Shown piece after piece: positions 36,102-45,189 of a DNA stretch of 64,000 nucleotides. Each line of letters begins with the position of its first letter. Position 1 is the stretch's first letter. The stretch is from Stieleria maiorica (GTDB lineage: Bacteria > Planctomycetota > Planctomycetia > Pirellulales > Pirellulaceae). A program made the translations under genes and the position numbers. The notes below the pieces were generated by a model, which was not told the DNA's origin, searched no databases, and worked only from the letters and a program-made list of their open reading frames with translations. The DNA lies in assembly GCF_008035925.1 (NCBI RefSeq), contig NZ_CP036264.1:6977641-7041640 (forward strand), given 5' to 3'.

Positions 36102-36860
36102 ATGGCCGCCGAGCAGACCACGGCGGTCGTTCTGCGGACGATCCCGTTCAGCGAAACCAGCTTGGTCGTCACGCTGTTGACACGCGACTTCGGCCAAGTC
36201 GCGGCGTTGGCCAAGGGGGCTCGCCGTCCCAAGAGTTCCTTCGAAGGTTCGCTTGACCTGCTGGCCGTCTGTCGTGTAGTGCTGATTCGGAAATCCTCCG
36301 ATGCGCTCGATCTGTTGACCGAGGCCAAGCTCCAGCGTCGTTTTCGCGGGGCGGAAAAGTCGTTGGATCGCGTTTATGCCGGATACTACATCGCCGAAAT
36401 GCTTCGACTGTTGACGGACAATCACGATCCCCATCCCGGGCTGTACGACCTGACGCTCGACGCGCTCGGGCAGATCGACGGCAAGGGAAATTCCGCCTTG
36501 GCACTGCTCGGCTTTGACACCTCGGCCCTGCGTTTGCTCGGTCATGCTCCGGCGACGCGCCGATGCGTTGATTGCGGCGGTCGCGTCGGGGATAGCCCGC
36601 GGATCGCGTTCGCACCGATCGCCGGCGGCGTCGTGTGTCGCGACTGTCGACCGCGCCAGCACAGCCTGTTGACGGTCAGCGGTGAAACCATCGATCACTT
36701 GGAACGATTGCTGGCCCCCCACACGCGACTGCCGATCGAGCTTCCCTCGTCGGTTTATCGGGAGATGCGAGGCCTGATCAACCGATACATCCAAGCAATC
36801 CTCGGCTCAATTCCGAAAATGCAACCTTACCTGCCCGCCCGGATGGAACCGGTGGAATGA
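36102..36860 (+). CDS. recO: DNA repair protein RecO
   Basis: 252 residues. RecO helps RecF/RecR load RecA at single-stranded gaps. The OB-fold N-terminus is clear: TTAVVLRTIPFSETSLVVTLLTRDFGQVAALAKGARRPKSS, then FEGSLDLLAVCRVVLI and the helical core RVYAGYYIAEMLRLLTDNHDPHPGLYDL. A zinc-ribbon of four Cys is kept (CVDCGG and VCRDC). The length is normal. Start immediately follows the preceding stop; the next gene overlaps its own stop by 4 bases (ATGA). Confidence 0.92.
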   Translation: MAAEQTTAVVLRTIPFSETSLVVTLLTRDFGQVAALAKGARRPKSSFEGSLDLLAVCRVVLIRKSSDALDLLTEAKLQRRFRGAEKSLDRVYAGYYIAEMLRLLTDNHDPHPGLYDLTLDALGQIDGKGNSALALLGFDTSALRLLGHAPATRRCVDCGGRVGDSPRIAFAPIAGGVVCRDCRPRQHSLLTVSGETIDHLERLLAPHTRLPIELPSSVYREMRGLINRYIQAILGSIPKMQPYLPARMEPVE

Positions 36861-38251
36861 AAAAGAATCATCAACAATTGGACCGCCCCGAACGTTTCGT
36901 CCGAGGCGTTTTGCGACCGTTCTTTGGGACATGCTTGTTGGCGGCCGTGGCCGGGTGCCAGAGTTTCGGCGGCGGGTCGACGACGCGCAGCTGGTTTCCC
37001 AAGCTGCCGTTTCGATCCGTGGCGACCAGCGAATCGGACACGCAACCACCGCCGCCGGTCCAATCGGAGGATCCGCCCCGCGTGGCGTCGGACTCCGTCA
37101 CCAACGCCGGCGGAAGCCTGGTCAGCGGTCTGCCCAGCACCAATCGATTGGTCGGCTATGTGACGGGTAAAAAACACGAAGACATCCCCAAAGCGAAGCA
37201 GCTGTACCGGCGCGGGGACGAACTTTTCAAACAGGCCGCCAGGGCTCCCAAAGCGACCCGCACCGGGATGTTCGCCGAGGCCGCCGAGTTGTTCGAACGG
37301 GCCTGCAAAGAGGCACCCGGTTCGGGATTGAACCAAGACGCGTTGTTCATGCAAGGTGAGTCGTTGTTCTTTGCCAATGATTTGAACGGCGCACGCGACG
37401 CCTTTGAAAAACTGCAAAAGGACTTCCCACGCAACCGACACGGCGACCGCGCCGCCGCACGACTGTTTTCGATCAGCAAGTATTGGATCGATGTCTCCAA
37501 GGCCGGCGACGATGCCTGGTACTCGCTCAATTTCTTTGACACCACACGTCCGCTACGCGATGCCGACGGCCATGCGATCCGGGTGTTGGACCAGATTCGA
37601 TACGACGATCCGACCGGCAAGCTGGCCGATGACGCGACCATGGCGGCCGCCGCCGAACACATTCGCAATGAACAGTACGAGAAAGCAGACGAGTTCTTGA
37701 CCGACCTTCGTGAAACGTTCACCGACAGCGACCACCTGTTCCTGGCACACTTGCTGGGGATTCGGTGCAAGCTGGAAATCTATGGCGGACCGGAGTACAG
37801 CGAACTGGTCTTGGACGAAGCCGACGAACTGGTCAAACAAACACGTCGCCGCTTCCCGAACGAATTGCGCGAAGAGAAATACAACCAGCTGCTCGCCCGG
37901 GCGGCCGCGGAAATCGCCTACCACAAAGCCGAGAAACTTGCGTTCCGAGCCAAGTATCGAGAACGCAAAAAAGAGTACGGCGCCGCGGCACAGCTGTATC
38001 GCAAGATCCTGCGTGACCACCCCACCACGCCGCAGGCCGATCGGGCTCGCGATGTCTTGGCACAGATCGACGATCTGCCGGCCACGCCGACACAGAATTT
38101 CGCCATTCGCGCCATCGCCAAAGCGTTTCCATCGTCCAAACGCTCCACGCCGCTGGTGACCGTCGACTCCGTGGAATCGACCGAGGAGACCTCCGAGGAA
38201 TCTCCGACGGACACCCCCAGCGAAACGACCGGCAAGAAGCTGCTCCGCTAA
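36857..38251 (+). CDS. BamD-like TPR lipoprotein
   Basis: 464 residues. Lipoprotein signal GTCLLAAVAGC (Cys 34), a Pro/Ser-rich linker to about 115, then TPR-like pairs used by BamD/YbgF proteins: YRRGDELFKQAA, FAEAAELFERACKEAPGSGLNQDALFMQGESLFFANDL, NGARDAFEKLQKDFPRNRHGDRA, and late ARDVLAQIDDLPA. BamD belongs to the outer-membrane protein assembly machine, and location beside an LptE-like gene fits an outer-membrane biogenesis cluster. It is much longer than Escherichia coli BamD (245), with a Ser/Glu/Thr-rich tail. Its ATG overlaps the recO stop. Confidence 0.72.
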   Translation: MKKNHQQLDRPERFVRGVLRPFFGTCLLAAVAGCQSFGGGSTTRSWFPKLPFRSVATSESDTQPPPPVQSEDPPRVASDSVTNAGGSLVSGLPSTNRLVGYVTGKKHEDIPKAKQLYRRGDELFKQAARAPKATRTGMFAEAAELFERACKEAPGSGLNQDALFMQGESLFFANDLNGARDAFEKLQKDFPRNRHGDRAAARLFSISKYWIDVSKAGDDAWYSLNFFDTTRPLRDADGHAIRVLDQIRYDDPTGKLADDATMAAAAEHIRNEQYEKADEFLTDLRETFTDSDHLFLAHLLGIRCKLEIYGGPEYSELVLDEADELVKQTRRRFPNELREEKYNQLLARAAAEIAYHKAEKLAFRAKYRERKKEYGAAAQLYRKILRDHPTTPQADRARDVLAQIDDLPATPTQNFAIRAIAKAFPSSKRSTPLVTVDSVESTEETSEESPTDTPSETTGKKLLR

Positions 38252-38265
38252 CAGGCCACCACGCG

Positions 38266-38949
38266 ATGGACGCTCAGTCGCCCCCCCAAACCGTGCACGC
38301 AATCAAGCGCCGTTGGTGTCTAGGCTTTAGCCGATTCTCCCGCAGCCGATTGCTCGGCTGCGGAGGGCGCCTAAAGGCTGAACACCAACGACTCGCCTGT
38401 CGAACACGCCTAAAGGCTGGACACCAACAGCTCCCAATCGTGCTCGGCACGCTGTTCGCAGTGCTCCTACTCAACGGCTGCGCCGCCTACCAATTCGGTT
38501 CGGCGGCACTTTACCCCAGCGGCATTCGCACCGTGCATATCCCCGTGGTCCGCAACGACACGTTCCGCCACGACCTGGGACCACAGTTGACCGACGCCCT
38601 GGTCAAAGAAGTCGAGCGGCGGACACCCTACAAAGTGGTCAGCAATCCGCACGCGGATTCCGTTTTGCGGTGTACCATCTCGGGGCAATCAAAAGTTGTA
38701 TTGACCGAGACCAGCAGCGACGACCCGCGTGCGCTCGACAGCGCGATCACGGTCGGAGCGACCTGGACCTCGCGCGACGGACGACGGTTGATGCAAAATA
38801 GTTTGGCAAGCGTTGACCAAGACAGCATCGGGTTCAGCCAAAGTGTTCGGTTTGTCCCCGAGGCCGGCCAGTCGATCGACACGGCCAACCAGGAAGCCAT
38901 CGACCGCCTGGCCCGACGGATCGTCTCGCAAATGGAATCCCGCTGGTAA
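38266..38949 (+). CDS. lptE: LptE-like lipoprotein with repeat element inserted in the signal peptide
   Basis: 227 residues. LptE plugs LptD in the outer membrane to place lipopolysaccharide. The mature protein starts at Cys 72 (LFAVLLLNGCAAYQFG); the family pattern follows: LYPSGIRTVHIPVVRNDTFRHDLGPQLTDALVKEVERRTPYKVV and an ending with QEAIDRLARRIVSQME. Residues 16-55 are coded by a 117-bp hairpin repeat (38312-38428). Without it the N-terminus would read MDAQSPPQTVHAIKR joined to QLPIVLGTLF, a normal lipoprotein signal. A GTG near codon 59 could bypass the insert but would give no charged n-region. Confidence 0.78.
   Translation: MDAQSPPQTVHAIKRRWCLGFSRFSRSRLLGCGGRLKAEHQRLACRTRLKAGHQQLPIVLGTLFAVLLLNGCAAYQFGSAALYPSGIRTVHIPVVRNDTFRHDLGPQLTDALVKEVERRTPYKVVSNPHADSVLRCTISGQSKVVLTETSSDDPRALDSAITVGATWTSRDGRRLMQNSLASVDQDSIGFSQSVRFVPEAGQSIDTANQEAIDRLARRIVSQMESRW
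38312..38428. repeat. GTTGGTGT-ended hairpin element, copy 2, inside a gene
   Basis: 117 bp. Outer stem GTTGGTGTCTAGGCTTTAG with CTAAAGGCTGAACACCAAC; inner stem CCGCAGCCGA/TCGGCTGCGG; then a second copy of the right arm (CGCCTAAAGGCTGGACACC). Multiple of three, in frame with the LptE-like gene. Confidence 0.92.
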
Positions 38950-38970
38950 CATCACGGGGAGTATCGAAGC

Positions 38971-39834
38971 GTGCCTGAGAACGAAGCCCGGCCTGATAAG
39001 CGGTGGGACATCGGCAAACGCGTGCTGACGTTTGAAACCCGCCCGCTGGTGATGGGCATCTTGAACGTCACGCCGGACAGTTTTTCCGACGGCGGACGGC
39101 ACAATGATCCGAGTGCCGCAATCGAACTGGCGCTAGCGATGCAAGCCGACGGCGCCGACATCATTGACATCGGTGGCGAGAGCACGCGGCCTTACAGTGA
39201 CCCGGTCGCCGCGGTCGAAGAAATTGATCGCGTTTTGCCGGTCATTCAAGGCTTGGCCGGGCGGCTGTCGATTCCGATCAGCATCGACACCAGCAAAGCC
39301 GTCGTGGCAAGAGCGGCGATCGAGGCCGGCGCGGAGATCATCAATGATGTGACCGGACTGGAAGGCGATCCGGCGATGCCGCAGCTTGCCGTCGACGCAG
39401 AGGTCGGTGTCTGTGTGATGCACATGAAGGGCACTCCTCAAACGATGCAAGATGACCCGACGTACGACAACGTGGTCGAGGAAATCGTCGACTACCTGCA
39501 GCAACGTCTGGCGTTCTGCCTGGATGCCGGTTTGTCGAAAGAACGCATTTGCCTGGACCCGGGCATCGGATTCGGCAAAACACACGAGCACAACTTGCAG
39601 TTGCTGCGGAACACCTCCAGGTTCTGTGACTTGGATGCCCCGATCTTGATCGGTCACTCACGAAAAGGCTTCATCGGCAAGCTGCTCGGCGACAAGACCG
39701 CCGATCGAACCGCCGCGACGATCGGCGTGTCGCTGGCCGTCGCCGCCGCCGGGGCACACGTCATCCGCGTCCATGACGTCCGCCCGACCGTCGATGCGCT
39801 GAAACTGTTTCGGGCCTGCGGCGGGATCCGCTGA
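38971..39834 (+). CDS. folP: Dihydropteroate synthase
   Basis: 287 residues, full length. Joins p-aminobenzoate to hydroxymethyl-dihydropterin pyrophosphate in folate synthesis; target of sulfonamides. Motifs: PLVMGILNVTPDSFSDGG, DIIDIGGESTRP, ISIDTSKAVVA, EIINDVTGL, CLDPGIGFGKTHEHN, LIGHSRKGFIG and the final IRVHDVRPTVDALKL. The start is GTG with GGGGAG 9 bases upstream. It follows the LptE-like gene by 21 bp and ends at a tandem repeat array; the last bases with the stop (GCTGATCC) reappear at the first junction of that array. Confidence 0.95.
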   Translation: MPENEARPDKRWDIGKRVLTFETRPLVMGILNVTPDSFSDGGRHNDPSAAIELALAMQADGADIIDIGGESTRPYSDPVAAVEEIDRVLPVIQGLAGRLSIPISIDTSKAVVARAAIEAGAEIINDVTGLEGDPAMPQLAVDAEVGVCVMHMKGTPQTMQDDPTYDNVVEEIVDYLQQRLAFCLDAGLSKERICLDPGIGFGKTHEHNLQLLRNTSRFCDLDAPILIGHSRKGFIGKLLGDKTADRTAATIGVSLAVAAAGAHVIRVHDVRPTVDALKLFRACGGIR

Positions 39835-39837
39835 TCC

Positions 39838-40528
39838 TCTCGCACACCTCGTTCCCAGGCTCCCGCCTGGGGACGTAATTTCCCGGAGGCTCCGCCTCGC
39901 GTTGCCGTGCCTCGTGTGGCAGGAGCCACACCGGCAGTGCATTCCAAGGCAGAGCCTTGGAACGAGGGTGCTGATCCCCTCGCACACCTCGTTCCGAGGC
40001 TCCCGCCTGGGGACGTAATTTCCTGGAGGCTCCGCCTTGCGTTGCCGTGCCTCGTGTGGCAGGAGCCACACCGGCAGTGCATTCCAAGGCAGAGCCTTGG
40101 AATGAGGGTGGGGAATCCCTCGCACACCTCGTTCCCAGGCTCCCGCCTGGGGACGTAATTTCCTGGAGGCTCCGCCTCGCGTTGCCGTGCCTCGTGTGGC
40201 AGGAGCCACACCGGCAGTGCATTCCAAGGCAGAGCCTTGGAACGAGGGTGGGGAAACCCTCGCACACCTCGTTCCCAGGCTCGCGCCTGGGAACGCAATT
40301 TTCTGGAGGCTCCGCCTCGCGTTGCCGTGCCTTGTGTGGCAGGAGCCACACCGACAGTGCGTTCCAAGGCGGAGCCTTGGAACGAGGGTGGGGAAACCCT
40401 CGCACACCTCGTTCCGAGGCTCCCGCCTGGGGACGTAATTTCCTGGAGGCTCCGCCTCGCGTTGCCGTGCCTCGTGTGGCGGGAGCCACACTGTCAGTGC
40501 GTTCCAAGGCAGAGCCTTGGAACGAGGG
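39838..40528. repeat. 140-bp tandem repeat array 2 (5 copies, opposite orientation to array 1)
   Basis: Repeated CTCGTTCC landmarks at 39848, 39988, 40128, 40268 and 40408: exact period 140. The unit is the reverse complement of array 1's. Fills the 704-bp gap between convergent folP and gyrA. Hairpins GTGTGGCAGGAGCCACAC, GAGGCTCCGCCTC and TTCCAAGGCAGAGCCTTGGAA recur in each copy. Confidence 0.97.
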
Positions 40529-40538
40529 AACTCGCCGA

Positions 40539-43370
40539 TCAGACGCCGCCATCCCCGTCGGCTTCCGCGTCCGAACTCGAGGTGTCGTCGGCGGGCTGAC
40601 TCGGTTCGCCGGCATCGGCCACGACCGCGGCGGATTCCGGTGGCGGTGCACCGGTGTCGATTTCACCGACACCCTCTTCCGCCTCTTCCTCGGGCGGAAT
40701 GCGGACGGCGGCAACCAGTGTGTCGCCGCCTTCGACGTTCATGATCCGCACGCCTTGCGTGTTGCGGCCGATCACGCTGATGTCCCGTGCGGCGATCCGC
40801 TGGATCTTGCCTTTGCCGGTCATCAGAAAGACTTCGTCGTTGTCGTCCACGCGTGCGATCGCGATGACCTTGCCGTTGCGGCTGCTGGTCTTGATGTCAC
40901 GAAGTCCCTTTCCGCCGCGCCGTTGCGTCCGGTAGCGGGCCGATGACGATCCGTTTCCGTTTTCACCCTCGGCATCGTCACCGCCTTCATCGGCGATCGC
41001 GTTGGGGCCGAACGGGGTGCGTTTGCCATAGCCGTTCTCGCAAACGGTCAACAGCGTCGCCTCGGGCTCGGCAACGACCATTCCGACCACAGTGTCATCA
41101 CCGACCAGCGAGATGCCTTTGACGCCGGAGGTGTTGCGTCCCATCGGCCGGGCATCGGATTCCTTGAACCGGATCGCCATGCCCGACGCGGTGACCAGGA
41201 TCACTTCGTCACCCGGGCCGATCACGTTGGCCGACACCAATTCGTCGCCCTCGCGCAACTTGATCGCGATGATCCCGCCTCGTTTGGGGCGACTGTATTG
41301 TTCCAACGGTGTCTTCTTGACCAGACCGCTGCGGGTGGCCATCACGACGTAAGCGCCTTCTTGATTGAAATCGCGGATGGCCAGGCACGAGGCGATCTTT
41401 TCGCCCTCTTCCAACGCCAGCAGGTTGACGATCGCGCGGCCCCTGGCATCGCGGGGCAACTGGGGCAGGTCATAGACCTTTTGCCACAGAACCTTTCCGG
41501 ACGTCGTCAGAAACAGCAGGTAGGCGTGCGTGCTGGCGACGAACAAATGCTCGATCGGGTCTGCGCCGTCGGTCTTGGCGCCCTTGAGCCCCTTGCCGCC
41601 GCGCCGCTGGGTGTTGTAAACGCTCGACGGCGTGCGTTTGATGTACCCTTCGTGGGTGATCGACACGACCATCGTTTCTTCGGTGATCAGATCTTCCAGA
41701 TCGATGTTGCCGAGTTCTTCGTGACTGATTTGGGTGCGACGTGGCGAACCGAATCGCCGCTTCATCTCCTCCAAGTCTTCCTTGATGATGCCATAGACCC
41801 GCGCCTGGCTGCCAAGGATGTCCAGATAGTCGGCGATCTCTTCGAGCAACTGCTTGTGCTCGTCGGTCAGCTTTTCCTGTTCCAAGTTGACCAGTTGTCC
41901 CAACCGCATCTTTAAGATTTCGTCGGTTTGGACGCTGGTCAGGGTGTAGGTATCCGATTCGCCGCGTTCGAGTTGGAACTGGCGGAAGCCTTCGTCGCCC
42001 AGGGCCCGCTGCATCATCGATGCCGGGCACTCGATGCCCATCAAACGTTGCTTGGCCTCCGGCTGCGTGCGGCTGGTGCGGATCGTTTGAATGATTTCGT
42101 CGATGTTGGCCAACGCCAGCAACAAGCCTTCGACGGTGTGTTTGCGGCGTCGCGCTTTGGCCAACAGGAACTGGGTCCGCCGCCGGATCACGGTGATGCG
42201 GTGCCGGATGAATTCCTGCAGCATCTCCTTGAGCGTCAACTCGCGCGGCTTGCCGTCGACGAGCGCCAAGAAGATCAACGAGATCGTGTCTTGCAGCGGC
42301 GAGAACTGGTACAGCTGGTTCAGGATGACGTCGGGATCTTCGTTGCGTTTCAGCTCGATCACCAAACGCACCGGTTCCTTCAAGTCCGACTCGTCGCGGA
42401 TTCCGGAGATCCCTTTGATGCGGTCGTTGTTGACCAGCCCGGCGATCCGTTCGACCACGCGGTCACGGTATTGCTGGTAGGGAATTTCCGACACGATGAT
42501 CCGGTGCCGGTTGCCCTTCATTTCTTCGATGCGACATTTGGCGCGAACGACGATCGTGCTGCGTCCGGTTTTGTAACCGCGACGGATGCCGGCGCGGCCG
42601 CAGATGATCCCGCCGGTGGGGAAGTCCGGGCCGGGGACGATTTCGCACAGCTCGTCGATCGTCGTGTCGGGTTCGTCGATCAGCTTGATGACCGCGTCAC
42701 AGATCTCGGTCGGGTTGTGCGGCGGGATGCTGGTGGCCATCCCGACGGCGATCCCGCCGGAGCCGTTGATCAGCAAGTTGGGGAACTTGCTGGGCAACAC
42801 CGTCGGTTCGGTGCGCGCCTCGTCATAGGTCGGGATGAAGTCGACGGTGTCCAGTTTCAGGTCATCAAGCATCGCCGCGGCGACCGCCGACAGACGCGCT
42901 TCGGTGTACCGCATCGCCGCCGGGGGCAGACCGGCGATCGATCCGAAGTTCCCCTGTTTGTCGATCAACAGCGAACGCATGTTCCATTCCTGGGCCATGC
43001 GAACCAGCGTCGGATAAATCACCGACTCGCCGTGGGGGTGGTAGTTGCCCGACGTGTCACCGGAGATCTTGGCGCATTTGACCCGCTTGCTGCCTGGGCC
43101 GAGGTTCAGGTCGTTCATCGCGACCAAGATCCGCCGCTGGCTGGGTTTCAGCCCGTCACGCACATCCGGCAGGGCGCGGCTGACGATCACGCTCATCGCG
43201 TACGTCAGGTAACTTTCGCGCAGCTCGTCCTCGATCGGCAGATCGATCATCCGCAGGGCGCCCTCGCCCCCTTTGCCCGAACCGCTGCCGGCACCCTCAC
43301 CTTGAGGGCCCGGTGGGTCGCCGGAGCCGTTCTCTTCGTCTTGGCCGTTCTCGTCGTTTTCGTCTGCCAC
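40539..43370 (-). CDS. gyrA: DNA gyrase subunit A
   Basis: 943 residues, GTG start with AGGA upstream. Breakage-rejoining subunit of gyrase, which supercoils DNA with GyrB. The winged-helix domain has the catalytic Tyr 155 in [10 protein letters not shown] and the quinolone-site segment [10 protein letters not shown] (Ser kept; Pro at the place of Asp 87 of Escherichia coli). The C-terminal pinwheel has the GyrA box QRRGGKG in [12 protein letters not shown] and a second identical box in [12 protein letters not shown], where most bacteria have a variant. Acidic low-complexity tails are added at both ends (first 38 and last 55 residues). gyrB is not in the window. Confidence 0.97.
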   Translation of the reverse strand: MADENDENGQDEENGSGDPPGPQGEGAGSGSGKGGEGALRMIDLPIEDELRESYLTYAMSVIVSRALPDVRDGLKPSQRRILVAMNDLNLGPGSKRVKCAKISGDTSGNYHPHGESVIYPTLVRMAQEWNMRSLLIDKQGNFGSIAGLPPAAMRYTEARLSAVAAAMLDDLKLDTVDFIPTYDEARTEPTVLPSKFPNLLINGSGGIAVGMATSIPPHNPTEICDAVIKLIDEPDTTIDELCEIVPGPDFPTGGIICGRAGIRRGYKTGRSTIVVRAKCRIEEMKGNRHRIIVSEIPYQQYRDRVVERIAGLVNNDRIKGISGIRDESDLKEPVRLVIELKRNEDPDVILNQLYQFSPLQDTISLIFLALVDGKPRELTLKEMLQEFIRHRITVIRRRTQFLLAKARRRKHTVEGLLLALANIDEIIQTIRTSRTQPEAKQRLMGIECPASMMQRALGDEGFRQFQLERGESDTYTLTSVQTDEILKMRLGQLVNLEQEKLTDEHKQLLEEIADYLDILGSQARVYGIIKEDLEEMKRRFGSPRRTQISHEELGNIDLEDLITEETMVVSITHEGYIKRTPSSVYNTQRRGGKGLKGAKTDGADPIEHLFVASTHAYLLFLTTSGKVLWQKVYDLPQLPRDARGRAIVNLLALEEGEKIASCLAIRDFNQEGAYVVMATRSGLVKKTPLEQYSRPKRGGIIAIKLREGDELVSANVIGPGDEVILVTASGMAIRFKESDARPMGRNTSGVKGISLVGDDTVVGMVVAEPEATLLTVCENGYGKRTPFGPNAIADEGGDDAEGENGNGSSSARYRTQRRGGKGLRDIKTSSRNGKVIAIARVDDNDEVFLMTGKGKIQRIAARDISVIGRNTQGVRIMNVEGGDTLVAAVRIPPEEEAEEGVGEIDTGAPPPESAAVVADAGEPSQPADDTSSSDAEADGDGGV

Positions 43371-43511
43371 GTGGAGTCCTAGCGGAGAGGTAGAAAACCG
43401 CGAAAATCACCGTAAATTACGGGTTCGCGCAAGTCGCGAAGTCTACCATTTGCACGCCGTGCTCACAACGGTGGCAAGCCCGCCCCGGCCGGGGAACCCT
43501 TCGTCGAGTGT

Positions 43512-44402
43512 CTAGTCGGGAAAGACCCGTTTCGGGCACCATCTCGATCGCTTCTGGACCAAAATCGCTTTCAGGTGGCCGGCGGGCGTGATGGCGGCAA
43601 CATGCGCTGGGTCCGAAACCACCGCGCCGGTCGTTTCGGGTTGTCGATCGTCGAGACACAACCCGTTGGATAGACGCTGGCAGTCATCGGGGCTGACGGT
43701 CAGCCGAGGCAGATGCGATACGCCCTTGGCCGCAGGCAGCAACAATGACGTCAGCTCCTGGTCGCGGAGCTGCGGCACCGAAGCTGCATCCGAAATCGAA
43801 AACTCGCCGACCCGCGTTCGGACCAGCGACGTCATCACCGCGACCGTGCCGACCGCTTTGGCCACGTCCATACCCAGCGTGCGAATGTAGGTGCCGGTGC
43901 CGCAGGTGATCATCAACTGCAGATCGGGGTAGTCGTAGGCAAGGATTTCGATCGCGTCGACTTGGACTGTCCGCGTCGGCATCGCCACGTCCATTCCCTC
44001 GCGCGCCATCTTGTAGGCTCGTTTGCCGTTGACCTTGATCGCGGAATAGGCCGGCGGGATCTGCTCGATCGTCCCGGTCAGGGCGTCACACGCCGACGAG
44101 AGTGCGCCGGGAGTGGGGATCGGGTGATCGGGGTAGACGGTCGGTTCGTGTTCCAGATCGCCGGTCGGACTTTCCGCTCCCAAGCGAAACGTTGCGCGAT
44201 AGGTCTTGGACGTTTCATGGACGAAGGGGACCAGTTTGGCGGCCGGTCCCACGCCGATCACGAGCACGCCGCTGGCCAACGGGTCGAGCGTCCCGCAGTG
44301 GCCCACCTTGACCTTGCGGCCTCGCAATCGCCCCTGGACGACGTTGACCAGGTCACGCGACGAAAAACCGACCGGCTTGTTGCAGTTGAGGAACCCGAAC
44401 AT
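43512..44402 (-). CDS. truB: tRNA pseudouridine synthase B
   Basis: 296 residues from ATG 44402; the frame is open 30 codons further but the family starts at FGFLNCNKPVGFSSRDLV. Makes pseudouridine 55 in the T-loop of tRNAs. The catalytic Asp 40 is in VGHCGTLDPLASGVL, and TYRATFRLGAESPTGDLE, QIPPAYSAIKVNGKRAYKMAR and GTGTYIRTLGMDVA are conserved. The C-terminal part resembles a small PUA-like end (LVQKRSRWCPKRVF). In many bacteria truB is near rbfA and infB; here it lies 141 bp upstream of gyrA on the same strand, with its upstream neighbour divergent. Confidence 0.95.
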   Translation of the reverse strand: MFGFLNCNKPVGFSSRDLVNVVQGRLRGRKVKVGHCGTLDPLASGVLVIGVGPAAKLVPFVHETSKTYRATFRLGAESPTGDLEHEPTVYPDHPIPTPGALSSACDALTGTIEQIPPAYSAIKVNGKRAYKMAREGMDVAMPTRTVQVDAIEILAYDYPDLQLMITCGTGTYIRTLGMDVAKAVGTVAVMTSLVRTRVGEFSISDAASVPQLRDQELTSLLLPAAKGVSHLPRLTVSPDDCQRLSNGLCLDDRQPETTGAVVSDPAHVAAITPAGHLKAILVQKRSRWCPKRVFPD

Positions 44403-44504
44403 GTTTCCTTGGGTGACGGGTGGAATGTCCAAAAACAGACCGCTGGCGTAACATATCCGCCCGAACCACCATGACAAGACGCTGCCAATCAAGGGTGACG
44501 ACCG

Positions 44505-45044
44505 ATGAGCCGAGCCGACGATCCGAAGGAACCGATGCTTTTAAAGGGGGCCAGATTCAACGTGCATCAGATGACGCTGATCGGTGATGACGGTCGGCTT
44601 TATCAGCGCGAGGTGATCCGGCACCCCGGCGCGGTGGTCCTGCTGCCGATCCTGAACGACGGCCGCGTGGTGTTGATCGAGAACACGCGGCCGACGGTCG
44701 GCGAGACGTTATTGGAATTGCCAGCGGGCACACGCGAAGCGGACGAAGAGGCGCTGGTGACCGCGGGCAGAGAGTTGATCGAAGAAACAGGCTATCGGGC
44801 GGGAAAGTTGGAGCTGGTTCATCAGTTCTACTCCGCCCCGGGAATTTGCGACGAGCTGATGCACCTCTACCAGGCGACCGAGTTGGTCGCCGGCGATCCA
44901 GAACGCGAGGCGACCGAGTCGATTGTGAATCGGATCGCCACGCGGGACGAGATACGAACCTGGATCGCCGATGGCACCATCCGCGACGCCAAGACGTTGG
45001 TGGGCTTGTACGCGTGGTTGTCCGGCGGGACCACGAAGGGTTGA
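44505..45044 (+). CDS. Nudix hydrolase (ADP-ribose pyrophosphatase type)
   Basis: 179 residues. Cleaves a nucleoside diphosphate linked to another moiety, likely ADP-ribose. The Nudix box is complete at about 75-97: G-x5-E-x7-REL-x-EE-x-G-Y. The preceding strand VLIENTRPTVGETLLELPAG and the later HQFYSAPGICDELMHLY are typical of ADP-ribose pyrophosphatases (the RP..G..LELPAG segment). Starts with ATG 44505, 102 bp from the divergent truB start. Followed by a hairpin and a repeat element. Confidence 0.9.
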   Translation: MSRADDPKEPMLLKGARFNVHQMTLIGDDGRLYQREVIRHPGAVVLLPILNDGRVVLIENTRPTVGETLLELPAGTREADEEALVTAGRELIEETGYRAGKLELVHQFYSAPGICDELMHLYQATELVAGDPEREATESIVNRIATRDEIRTWIADGTIRDAKTLVGLYAWLSGGTTKG

Positions 45045-45092
45045 TTGAAACGTCATGTCCGAACGGCCATTTCGCGAGCAGCCGATATTCTT

Positions 45093-45109
45093 GCTTGGCA
45101 ACGCCAAGC
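45093..45109. terminator. Hairpin after the Nudix gene
   Basis: Perfect 7-bp stem GCTTGGC/GCCAAGC with loop AAC, 48 bases after the stop. No T tract. Confidence 0.5.
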
Positions 45110-45110
45110 G

Positions 45111-45178
45111 AACGTAGCTACGCTCGCCAGAGCGTGGAACAGTCCGAGGGTCCACCTTCTGGCGAAGGTAGCTACGTT
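45111..45178. repeat. GTAGCTAC-ended hairpin element, copy B
   Basis: Two 27-base arms, beginning AACGTAGCTACGCTCGCC and ending GGCGAAGGTAGCTACGTT, with a 14-base spacer. Lies between convergent genes, immediately before the DUF3500 stop. Confidence 0.92.
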
Positions 45179-45189
45179 TCAACGGCGGG

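Noticed and set aside
41928-43382. 484-codon plus-strand frame opposite gyrA
   Set aside because: Antisense shadow of a certain gene in GC-rich DNA; composition is Arg/Gly/Asp-rich with no domain.
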